Source: Paenibacillus glycanilyticus
Lineage (GTDB): Bacteria; Bacillota; Bacilli; Paenibacillales; Paenibacillaceae
Length of the DNA stretch: 64,000 nt
Direction of reading: 5' to 3'
NCBI RefSeq assembly: GCF_030161375.1
Contig: NZ_BSSQ01000003.1
Span: 1 to 64,000, forward strand
A program made the translations under genes and the position numbers. Shown one piece after another: positions 1 through 6,852 of the stretch. The notes beneath the pieces were generated by a model that did no database searches, was not told the origin of the DNA, and saw only the letters and a list, made by a program, of their open reading frames with translations. The first letter of the stretch is position 1; each line of letters begins with the position of its first letter.

Positions 1-19
1 AGTAAAGAGAGGCTTCTTT

Positions 20-1337
20 ATGTACAAAGAATATAACATCGATCAACTGTCCTTGCCAATGGACTTGCAAGAAGATATCCCCGAAAATCATCTCGTACGC
101 GTCATCAACAATGCGGTCAATCGCTCACACAGCGCATCTACTCCTCTCGCCAAATTGCCAACGCCGTACGTGAGAATATCATGTTCATGTAGCTGGCTGC
201 TAGGCAACGTCCAGATTTCCGTACCATTAACCGTTTCCGTTCTGATCGCATGAAAGACGTGCTCGAGACCGTCTTCACGGCAGTTCTTCAGTTTCTCAAG
301 GAAGAAAACTACACAAAGTTGGAGCATTACTTTTTAGACGGAACAAAATCGAAGCCAATGCCAATCGCTACACGTTTGTCTGGGGCAAGGCTGTCGTCAA
401 ACAGAAGATGAAGTTGCAAGAAAAGGTGCAGACCTTGTTCGCTGCCATTGAAGAAGCAGAAAAACAGGAAGATCAGGCGCTGAATAACTTGGACCTTCCA
501 GAGCTCGGAGAAGCTTCAGCCATTACGAGCGAAAAGCTGGAGCAGGCTGTTCAGCAATTAGAAAACAAGCTTCAAGAAAAGCCGAAGGACAAACCGCTAA
601 AAAGCTGTTCGCCATGTCCGGAGGGATCTTCTGCCTCGCCTGCAAAAATATGAAGGGCAACAAGAAACGCTCGGAAGCCGAAACGTCCCACAGATACACG
701 TTGCCTGAAGCCGCATCTAGACAAAGTAAAAGCCTCTTTAGGGCAATTGCCGGGAACCATCATCGCAGATGCAGGTTATGGCAGCGAAGAAAACTATGCT
801 TATCTGGAGTCCGAAGAACAACGAGCACTTGTGAAATACCATACTTATCACAAAGAAAACACGAGGGCATGGAAACAAGATATTAGTAAGTTCGAGAACT
901 GGCTCTATGACGAGAGCGAAGATACCTGGACCTGTGCGGCTGGTCAGAAACTGCTATTCCGTTATGAAAGCAAAAGCACGACAGAGAGCGGATATGAAGT
1001 CGTTACGCGTAACTACCGCAGTATCTCTTGCGAGGGCTGTCCGCTAAAGGAAAGATGTACAAAGGCCCAAGGGGATCGAGAAATAAAGGTCAGCATGGAA
1101 TATCTTCGACTCAAACAACAAGCAAGGAAACAATTAAAGAGCGAGGAAGGACATGCCCTGTCGGTTCGACGAATGCACGAACCCGAGAGTGTATTTGGCC
1201 AAATAAAAAATAATCGGGGATTCCGCAGATTCCTGCTTCGAAGCTTGCCGAAAGTTAGCCTGGAGGTCGGGTGGCTTTCGCTTGCCCACAATTTGCTGAA
1301 GAAAGCAGCAAGAACAAAAATAGTGCTGCAAGGGTAA
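20..1337 (+). pseudogene. IS1182 family transposase, frameshifted and internally deleted
   Basis: A start at 20 follows an AGAGAGG ribosome site and opens with MYKEYNIDQLSLPMDL, a typical N-terminus of this family. The reading frame then breaks. The regions reading SSRQIANAV, RTINRFRSDRM, HYFLDGTK and NRYTFVWGKAVVKQKMKLQ lie in shifting frames between 130 and 410, followed by a coiled-coil-like stretch (408-600). The middle of the DDE domain is missing near 640-730. The C-terminal part (747-1337) is intact in one frame: IADAGYGSEENY, the zinc-like CEGCPLKERC, and EPESVFGQIKNNRGFRRF, ending KIVLQG. Several frameshifts plus a deletion make it non-functional. The protein would normally cut and paste the element. 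Confidence 0.85.
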
Positions 1338-1356
1338 CCCTCTGCTGCACTATTTT
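1316..1356 (+). terminator. Hairpin at the 3' end of the IS transposase (copy 1)
   Basis: The stem AATAGTGC...GCACTATT with an inner AGGGT/ACCCT stem encloses the transposase stop codon TAA in its loop. Its left arm is the coding sequence for the last residues (KIVLQG). The equivalent hairpins at 6735-6775 and 55941-55981 have different stem bases that still pair. A terminator or transcription barrier is the likely role. Confidence 0.65.
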
Positions 1357-1432
1357 CATAAAAATCACTCTTTATTTACTAATGCGAGCCGTCTTTAAAG
1401 TGAGCGATCACCTTTGAGACGGCCCCTTCCGT

Positions 1433-1819
1433 TTAATTGCTGCGCGGACGTCGGTTGTAGCCTTTCTCGTCATAAGGCTGGAGCTTTTCCAGCCAAAGCT
1501 CGAGCAGGGCATCCACTTCCGCTTGGTATTTCTTCAGTTCGGACCGGTCGGTTAGATTCTCCTCGCGAGGTTTGATCGAATCCAGCTCCTCGAATTCAAA
1601 AGTACTTCCGCCGTATTTGTTCCAGTCCTGCTGCAATTCAAACACTGTGTTCATATTTGTCTGCTTCATGAAAGCCAGCCGGTTGTTCGCGCCATCCAAA
1701 TCCATCGTGCCAGCTACCAATATTTTGCCGTTCTCAACATTCCTGATCTGATAGATCCCCATTCTCCGGAAGGATTGGGAATAGGCCGTGCCTAATTCGC
1801 GCTTGCGTTGCTTTTCCAC
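1433..1819 (-). CDS. GIY-YIG nuclease-like family protein
   Basis: A 128-residue protein starting at a GTG after GGAGGAG. Residues 21-27 read GIYQIRN, the first half of the GIY-YIG motif. The second half is diverged (KILVAG about nine residues later), followed by an N-x-R segment (GANNRLAFM) where active enzymes carry an arginine. The C-terminus is charged and rich in E, L and R. GIY-YIG domains cut DNA through a metal-dependent mechanism, but the short forms found singly in Bacillales have no known role and this one may not be catalytic. It is monocistronic between the IS remnant and the collagen-like gene, and a 10-bp-arm inverted repeat overlaps its promoter region. Family assignment is fairly sure; activity is not. 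Confidence 0.7.
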   Translation of the reverse strand: MEKQRKRELGTAYSQSFRRMGIYQIRNVENGKILVAGTMDLDGANNRLAFMKQTNMNTVFELQQDWNKYGGSTFEFEELDSIKPREENLTDRSELKKYQAEVDALLELWLEKLQPYDEKGYNRRPRSN

Positions 1820-1837
1820 TGCTTATCATCTCCTCCA

Positions 1838-1866
1838 TACTTATTTACTAATTTACTAAATAAGTA
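1838..1866. promoter_or_regulatory. Long inverted repeat upstream of the GIY-YIG gene
   Basis: Perfect 10-bp arms TACTTATTTA (1838-1847) and TAAATAAGTA (1857-1866) flank a 9-bp spacer. Overlapping them is a direct repeat TTTACTAA-TTTACTAA. It lies just upstream of the ribosome site of the gene starting at 1819, so it is a candidate operator. The cognate regulator is not evident here. Confidence 0.45.
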
Positions 1867-1921
1867 ACGTAGTCAACGATAGCATATCACTCCTTGAGAC
1901 GTCAACCGGACCGGATACAAA

Positions 1922-1957
1922 AAAGCGCTGGAATGAACGGATTCATTCCAACGCTTT
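1922..1957 (-). terminator. Rho-independent terminator of the collagen-like gene
   Basis: AAAGCG-TGGAATGAA / TTCATTCCA-CGCTTT hairpin with a T-run on the minus strand, 10 bp beyond the stop codon of the gene that ends at 1967. Confidence 0.8.
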
Positions 1958-1966
1958 CTAAAGCAA

Positions 1967-3016
1967 TTATGCTGATAACTTAATGATTCTGAGCGATGCG
2001 CTGGCGATCGTCTGATCGGCAACTCCGCCAAACGGAGGATATTGGATTCTCCCGCTAATATTAATATTCACTTGCGTGCTGGTTACCGGTATAAGAGCGC
2101 GAAGCTCGACCACATCGCCTGCAACTAATCGCATAATAGCCGTTGCGCCAACGTTATTCACCTGCTGGCCGTCCGTAACCGCAAGGCCCGAGGTGGTGGC
2201 AGGATGCAAGGCGCCGTTAATAAAGATGCCAAACGCGCAATGGGTTGGCGGCGGCAGGAAGGATACGCTCCAGTCCGCCGTGTAATCGCCTGCAGCAGCG
2301 ACCGTCAACGACGTGGCGGTAGCGACGATCCCTCCGGCCATCACGGATGACGGTTGATCAAATTGATTAAAACGTACAGCCTGGTTATTAATTAGCGTTT
2401 GATCCGCATTGTCGTAGATGTTGGCATAGGCGGGTGAAAACGCCCCAGGCGGACCTTGAGGGCCAACCGGTCCTTGGATTCCTTGCGCTCCTTGCGCGCC
2501 TTGTGCTCCGGCCGGACCTTGAGGACCTGCTGGCCCTTGCGGCCCTAGAGGACCCTGATTCTCGAAATTATTAATAATCATATTAATTTGGTTAATTTCG
2601 GTAATAAACGTGTTTTGCTGGACTGTCGTTAAATTAACCGTCTGCATGACGACAAACAGCTCGTTAATAATCAGCTGCTGTTCAACAGCTTTGTCCATTA
2701 GAGACAGTTCAATTCTTCTAAGCAGGTCTATAAAGTCTCTTAACAACTTGAGGAGGAGTTTTTTTCTACACATATGGGACTTGCTGACGAGATCGTGGAG
2801 CCTAATATTTTGCGTCATCAAGCCATGATTTGCAGTTGGATCCATTTGAGTTAAAGCTGCGGGCAACTCATTCTGAATGCCCTCCAGAATGCTTATTAAA
2901 CGAGCAAATTCCGCATCCGTCATTTTAGATCGGCAAGGCTTTCTTTTTGGATGACGGCAAATCGCTTTGCGTTTGCAAGGCTTATGCTTTTTAGCTTTAA
3001 GTACTGCGGATTTCAA
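1967..3016 (-). CDS. Collagen-like exosporium/spore-surface protein with TNF-like C-terminal domain
   Basis: 349 residues from a TTG start placed behind GGAGGTG. Residues 1-31 are very basic with scattered cysteines ([19 protein letters not shown]). Residues 32-154 are helical. Residues 155-193 form about thirteen collagen-type Gly-X-Y triplets (GPL GPQ GPA ...). Residues 194-349 look like the beta-rich, trimerising BclA/C1q/TNF-like head (ending [10 protein letters not shown]). Known BclA-type proteins form hair-like filaments on spores of Bacillales; a spore-surface role is inferred. The cysteine-rich basic N-terminus replaces the usual exosporium leader. On the minus strand, CATAAATT (3046-3053) with AC 15 bp upstream could be a SigK-like promoter, but this is weak. 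Confidence 0.8.
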   Translation of the reverse strand: MKSAVLKAKKHKPCKRKAICRHPKRKPCRSKMTDAEFARLISILEGIQNELPAALTQMDPTANHGLMTQNIRLHDLVSKSHMCRKKLLLKLLRDFIDLLRRIELSLMDKAVEQQLIINELFVVMQTVNLTTVQQNTFITEINQINMIINNFENQGPLGPQGPAGPQGPAGAQGAQGAQGIQGPVGPQGPPGAFSPAYANIYDNADQTLINNQAVRFNQFDQPSSVMAGGIVATATSLTVAAAGDYTADWSVSFLPPPTHCAFGIFINGALHPATTSGLAVTDGQQVNNVGATAIMRLVAGDVVELRALIPVTSTQVNINISGRIQYPPFGGVADQTIASASLRIIKLSA

Positions 3017-3127
3017 GCTTGCACCTCCATCGTTGTTGTCCCGTTAATTTATGTGGGACAAGAGCCGCGTGGCGTATGCGCTTGTCATGCTTGCCTTAAA
3101 AAAGGCGTTATTCTCGTGTATATAAGT

Positions 3128-3982
3128 CTAGTTATTCCTTAACAAACCTTCGCGCCATGTCGGGTACTTGGGCAGCCATCCATATTGCTGTCTGGCCTTT
3201 GTATTGGACGCGCCGCGTTCTCCGCGATTGGAACCATCCTGAGCGACAGGCTCCGGTGCTCCAAGCGAACGCGCATATAATGGCAGCCACAACTTGCCCG
3301 CCGCAGGCTCATCGTCCACGATGTTAACTGGACCAGAAGGCCAATCTAGAGCCAGGACAGCCGACCGCGCAGCGTCTTCTACATGCAGGAACGAAGTAAC
3401 GCCGTCCGTCGCCGGAACCAATCCTTGCTTGACCCGTCCGGCAAACAACCCGTGTTCTCTCTCATAGAAAGTACCAGGACCGTATAAAGCGCCATAACGC
3501 AAAATAACGGCATGCGGCATTTCTGCTGCCGCCTGTTCCATTGCAATGACGCCGTCCACCGATATTTTTCTTGGCTCCGGCGCTTCGATATCCAGCTCTT
3601 CGCCTTCCGAAGCAATGCCCTGGCCAGGTTCATACGCCCAAGATATACTCTGCACAATCATCCGCGGAACATTGGCCGCCAAGGCTGCGTCAACCAAATT
3701 ACGCGTCCCCTCCGTACGGATCCGCGCGTTGTCCGCAAGATTCCATTCGCTCAGAGCGGTCAGCTGGTGAATAACGGCATCAGGGCGCAACTCTTCAATC
3801 AACTCGAATATTCGCTCTCGGTCGAATATATCAGCCACTACAGCAGATGCTCCGGCATGCTCAATTTGAGCAGCCTTTGCCCGGTCGCGCGTCATGCCGA
3901 CCACTTCATGTCCTGTTTCAGTCAGCATGGGAAGCGACAATCGCCCTATTGCGCCGGCAGCTCCGGCAACGAAAATTTTCAC
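3128..3982 (-). CDS. NAD(P)-dependent epimerase/dehydratase family protein
   Basis: 284 residues of the extended short-chain dehydrogenase fold. The nucleotide-binding GAAGAIG (residues 7-13) opens the protein, with the acidic VVADIFD further on. RYGALYGPGTFY matches the substrate-side segment of sugar-epimerase relatives. The canonical Tyr-x3-Lys catalytic pair is not obvious (SWAYEPG occupies the region), so the reaction is uncertain. It is the last gene of an Rrf2-headed operon (Rrf2, MBL hydrolase, AbrB-like membrane protein, this gene), with 27-bp gaps to its predecessor. Cytoplasmic oxidoreductase; substrate unknown. Confidence 0.8.
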   Translation of the reverse strand: MKIFVAGAAGAIGRLSLPMLTETGHEVVGMTRDRAKAAQIEHAGASAVVADIFDRERIFELIEELRPDAVIHQLTALSEWNLADNARIRTEGTRNLVDAALAANVPRMIVQSISWAYEPGQGIASEGEELDIEAPEPRKISVDGVIAMEQAAAEMPHAVILRYGALYGPGTFYEREHGLFAGRVKQGLVPATDGVTSFLHVEDAARSAVLALDWPSGPVNIVDDEPAAGKLWLPLYARSLGAPEPVAQDGSNRGERGASNTKARQQYGWLPKYPTWREGLLRNN

Positions 3983-4009
3983 GACAGCATCCGCTCCTTT
4001 TCCTTGAAC

Positions 4010-5125
4010 CTATTGTTGGGGTTGCTCTGCACCAGTCCCCTTCAGCTTGATCTTGAACAACAAGCGAAGCAGCGGCGGTACCGCAAAAAAGATAAAGAAG
4101 GTACGGAACAATTGATAACCCGATACCATCGACAGATCCGCGTTAATCTCATGCGCCAGAATGCCCATTTGATCCATCCCGCCAGGCGCCAGGCTAAGAA
4201 GGGCCGTCGATCTGGACACCGGATGCAGCAAGGTGAGCAGTTCGCATAATCCCCATGCGATGATCATAAGCACCAGACCGCTTCCAATCGCAAATGCGAA
4301 AGTCCTTACTTTCCGCTCCAGCCTGCTTGGTTTCAAGAGCAAACCTACATACGTGCCAATCATAAGTTGTGCGGCGCTAATGAGGCCGGATGGCAGCGAT
4401 GGTCCGTGAAGGCCAATGCCTTGCAAGATAGCAGTAGCAATCGCAGGACCTAACAAGAATGCCGTTGGAAAGTTAATGCGGTTCCCGACAATTGCGCATA
4501 CAGCGCATACCGGTGCGAAAATAAACATACTCGGAAACAAGCCTGCCCAATCCGCATGTTGCGTAGTTAACGCGACTGCCGCTGCGACCGAATCATGTAC
4601 CTGGCCGAATACCGGACTAAAGACAAGAAGCGGTATGCCGATGACGATAATCATTAACCGGATCACTTGCGTAACGGTAACGACCGTCAGGTTAACGCCT
4701 TCGGTTTCCTCGGCAAGCGCAAGCACCTGCGACAATCCGCCGGGAATGCTGCCGAGCAAAGCGGTCTTGAAATCCGTATCCGACAGCTTCGATACCAAGT
4801 AAGCAATTCCCGCGCAAAAGAGCAGCAACACAAGCGTCATCAAAAACATGGATGGCAGCTGATGCCCCATTGCCTTCAGCGCCGTCCCCGTCATCGATAA
4901 TCCAATTGTGTAGCCCACAATGATCATGCCGCTGTTTCGGATTTGACTAGGCCAACGGTATGCCCCTTTCCATATATTTGTGCCAATCAGCACGGCAATC
5001 ATAGGTCCAAGCAGCCATGGAATTGGCGTATTCAGCAAGTTGAACAGCATGCCTCCGCCAACTGCGGTGATAAGCGTTATAAGAAATTTAAACCCGTTTG
5101 TAGTAGTTAACGTCTTGCTGCCCAT
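4010..5125 (-). CDS. AbrB family (ammonia monooxygenase-related) membrane protein
   Basis: 371 residues with about ten hydrophobic segments arranged as two similar halves. Recurrent NTPIPWLLGPMIA and FPTAFLLGPAIA motifs are typical of the duplicated AbrB/AmoA-related membrane family (PF05145 type). Despite the name it has no DNA-binding domain; the family is thought to contain transporters or regulators of unknown substrate. It lies 27 bp downstream of the MBL hydrolase and 27 bp upstream of the epimerase, so it is probably co-transcribed and under the Rrf2 protein. Confidence 0.85.
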   Translation of the reverse strand: MGSKTLTTTNGFKFLITLITAVGGGMLFNLLNTPIPWLLGPMIAVLIGTNIWKGAYRWPSQIRNSGMIIVGYTIGLSMTGTALKAMGHQLPSMFLMTLVLLLFCAGIAYLVSKLSDTDFKTALLGSIPGGLSQVLALAEETEGVNLTVVTVTQVIRLMIIVIGIPLLVFSPVFGQVHDSVAAAVALTTQHADWAGLFPSMFIFAPVCAVCAIVGNRINFPTAFLLGPAIATAILQGIGLHGPSLPSGLISAAQLMIGTYVGLLLKPSRLERKVRTFAFAIGSGLVLMIIAWGLCELLTLLHPVSRSTALLSLAPGGMDQMGILAHEINADLSMVSGYQLFRTFFIFFAVPPLLRLLFKIKLKGTGAEQPQQ

Positions 5126-5152
5126 CTTTATTACCCGTCCTTTCCTTCCTGC

Positions 5153-5803
5153 TTAATCATACCGGAAAGTAACGATGCCTGCATAATCGGACAGCCGCTC
5201 CTTGGTGACCTCTAGCTCCTTCACTTCTTTGGCCGGCTGATTGGCCGCCGTTATAAAGGAATCCACTTTATCGAATAGCAGTTTGCCCGGAAGGCCAAGC
5301 GCCTTCGTCCGGTAATGCATGGGAATCGTTATAACGGGGTTAAGCTGCTTTCTAACTTCGGCCGCTTCGGTACCGTTTAGCACCATTTTGCCTCCGGCCG
5401 GAACGATGAGAATGTCCACTGGGCCGATTTGACGAATTTGCTCTTCCGTGAGCAAATGTCCAAGATCCCCGCAATGGCAAATCGTTAAATCCCCTGTCCG
5501 GATAACAAACACGATATTGGGTCCTCTCTTCTTGCCGCCAACCTTATCATGGAAGGTCGGGATCCCCGTAATCGAGACATCCTTTTTCGTATAACTTTTC
5601 GCTTGGTTGACCAGCATATATTCGCCCGAAGCGACCTGAATCTGGTTATGATCCTTATGGTTATGGCTCACGATCACGATATCGGATTCAATGCCCTTTG
5701 GCATCCGGTAACCAAGCAACTTCCCATAGGGATCGATTAGAATCCGCGACCCTTCGTCTGTCGTCAGCAAAAAAGCAGATTGTCCATACCATTTGATTTT
5801 CAT
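5153..5803 (-). CDS. MBL fold metallo-hydrolase
   Basis: 216 residues. The N-terminus MKIKWYGQSAF and the metal motif H47-x-H49-x-D51-H52 (SHNHKDH) define a small metallo-beta-lactamase fold protein of the UPF0173-like group. Further ligands are in CHCGDLGH and MHYRTKALG. Members hydrolyse a range of esters, lactones or phosphodiesters and the substrate cannot be read from sequence. It is the first gene after the Rrf2 regulator, and an 18-bp operator copy (5825-5842) lies just in front of its start. It could therefore be separately controlled within the operon. Confidence 0.85.
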   Translation of the reverse strand: MKIKWYGQSAFLLTTDEGSRILIDPYGKLLGYRMPKGIESDIVIVSHNHKDHNQIQVASGEYMLVNQAKSYTKKDVSITGIPTFHDKVGGKKRGPNIVFVIRTGDLTICHCGDLGHLLTEEQIRQIGPVDILIVPAGGKMVLNGTEAAEVRKQLNPVITIPMHYRTKALGLPGKLLFDKVDSFITAANQPAKEVKELEVTKERLSDYAGIVTFRYD

Positions 5804-5824
5804 TACGATATTCCCCTTCGAATA

Positions 5825-5842
5825 TGTGCGTCATTTTGCACA
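5825..5842. promoter_or_regulatory. Putative Rrf2 operator, copy 2 (in front of the MBL gene)
   Basis: TGTGCGTCATTTTGCACA: the arms TGTGC and GCACA and the 8-bp spacing are identical to the copy at 6290-6307, and the flanks (aatatgtgc ... gcaca-ttta) also agree. It lies between the Rrf2 stop and the MBL start. Confidence 0.7.
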
Positions 5843-5857
5843 TTTAAGATAAAAAAT

Positions 5858-6259
5858 TTAATCCACCAAATCAGCAATCGTATAATTGCCCAACACAAAA
5901 TAAACCTGATCGGAAATATCCGTCATGATTTTTTTGAAAGATTCATTCACTTTTTGGCCGAAATGATGATTCCCGGTCGTATCCAGCATACGGTCCCACG
6001 CCGGCTCTTCCTCGTGCACGGTCTGGTAAACTTCGCGCAGCGTAATGAGTCCGGGACGTTTCGCCAATTGGTAGCCGCCTGCGCGACCTTGCTTCACTTC
6101 AATAATTCCCCCGTCTACAAGCTGGGACAAAATCTTGCGCAAGGCGGTAGGTTCGCAATGTATCAGCTCTGCCATTTCTACGCTTGTTAACAGCTCCGTA
6201 TGGGAAGCCAATACGATTAAAGCTTGAACGCCGAATCCAAACCGCTTCAGTTGTGCCAT
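5858..6259 (-). CDS. Rrf2 family transcriptional regulator
   Basis: 133 residues, taking the ATG at 6259 (MAQLKRFGFG). The earlier in-frame ATG at 6283 lies upstream of the GGAGG ribosome site, so it is unlikely to be used. The winged helix covers residues 1-80, with the recognition region TALRKILSQLVDGGII and a GRAGGYQLA wing, typical of Rrf2/IscR/NsrR. The three cysteines that bind an Fe-S cluster in IscR and NsrR are absent; only one cysteine is present, within the helix-turn-helix. It is therefore more like the cluster-free CymR/YwnA branch. Two matching 18-bp palindromes flank the gene and suggest autoregulation plus control of the three downstream genes. Confidence 0.88.
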   Translation of the reverse strand: MAQLKRFGFGVQALIVLASHTELLTSVEMAELIHCEPTALRKILSQLVDGGIIEVKQGRAGGYQLAKRPGLITLREVYQTVHEEEPAWDRMLDTTGNHHFGQKVNESFKKIMTDISDQVYFVLGNYTIADLVD

Positions 6260-6289
6260 GTAAAAGACCGTTTCCTCCTTCATTTAATA

Positions 6290-6307
6290 TGTGCTAATTC
6301 TAGCACA
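6290..6307. promoter_or_regulatory. Putative Rrf2 operator, copy 1 (upstream of rrf2-like gene)
   Basis: TGTGCTAATTCTAGCACA is a perfect dyad with 7-bp arms and a 4-bp centre. It lies about 30 bp upstream of the chosen start of the Rrf2 gene and matches the site at 5825-5842 in arms, spacing and flanks. Confidence 0.7.
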
Positions 6308-6372
6308 CTTTATTAAAGGCCACAAATAAAGCCCTTTGTTTGTATTTGGGTTAATCAGCAGCCTGCACATTA

Positions 6373-6540
6373 AATGTTCTTCCGATCGCCATTGCTCAGG
6401 GATTCCTTTGAATCAACGAGGTATGGTTGGCATCCCTTCACAAAAGCGAACGCTTCAAAGCTTTCTGAAAGAAAGCTACTTCGTAAGCATGAGCTTTGCT
6501 TCTCCAGAATCATTTAATGCTCCGTCTACCCGTAACCCAC
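6373..6540 (+). repeat. Dispersed repeat element, copy 1 (degenerate)
   Basis: This non-coding stretch matches, in the other orientation, the element at 15096-15222. Shared blocks are aatgttcttccgatcgcc, attgctc-gggattcctt, aaaagcgaacgc and cagaatcatt, in the same order. The central palindrome of the other copy is eroded here and a short insertion separates the last two blocks. Translated in one frame both copies read CSSDRHCSGIP...VGIP-QKRT, but stops interrupt, so it is not treated as a gene. Confidence 0.6.
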
Positions 6541-6626
6541 TCATAAAATGCTCAAACAAAAAGAAGCCGACCTTTGTTAAACATTGGAACAGAAGATCAA
6601 ATTATTCTCGGTTACGAAGATGCAGG

Positions 6627-6842
6627 AATAACCGGGGATTCCGCAGATTTCTGCTTCGATTATTGCCGAAAGTTTGCCTGGAGGTCGGATAGCTTTCGCT
6701 TACCCATAACTTGATGAAGAAAGCAGTAAGAGCAAAAATAGCACTGCAAGGGTAACCCCCTGAAGTGCTATTTTCATAAAAAAACGTTTTTATTTACTAT
6801 GCGAGCCATCTTTACAGTGAGCGATCACCTTTTGAGACGGCC
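6627..6842 (+). mobile_element. IS1182-type 3'-end remnant, copy 2
   Basis: It carries the last part of the transposase (NRGFRRFLLR...KVCLEVG, then frame breaks), the KIALQG-stop hairpin (6735-6775) and the terminal repeat ending gacggcc at 6842. It matches 1207-1424 with many point changes. The rest of the element is gone, so it is an old, inactive fragment lying between the Rrf2 operon and the FAD-enzyme gene. Confidence 0.8.
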
Positions 6843-6852
6843 TGTGATAAGT

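Larger units (their letters stand above)
1..1424 (+). mobile_element. Degenerate IS1182-type insertion sequence, left part cut by window edge
   Basis: This stretch holds the remains of one transposase gene followed by a non-coding tail with a strong hairpin (1316-1356) and a terminal inverted repeat GCCGTCT...AGACGGC (1388-1424). The tail is repeated, with the same order of motifs, at 6627-6842 and 55894-56049, which fixes the right end at about position 1424, just after gacggcc. The left end is probably outside the window or within the first few bases. The family is assigned from the transposase protein pattern, not from a database search. Confidence 0.8.

Noticed and set aside
3512..4249. 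245-residue plus-strand open frame
   Set aside because: Covers the junction of two well supported minus-strand genes (epimerase and AbrB-like) and has no family features.
6336..6692. 118-residue plus-strand open frame
   Set aside because: It fuses the dispersed repeat with an IS transposase fragment; the two halves have different origins, so it is not a gene.
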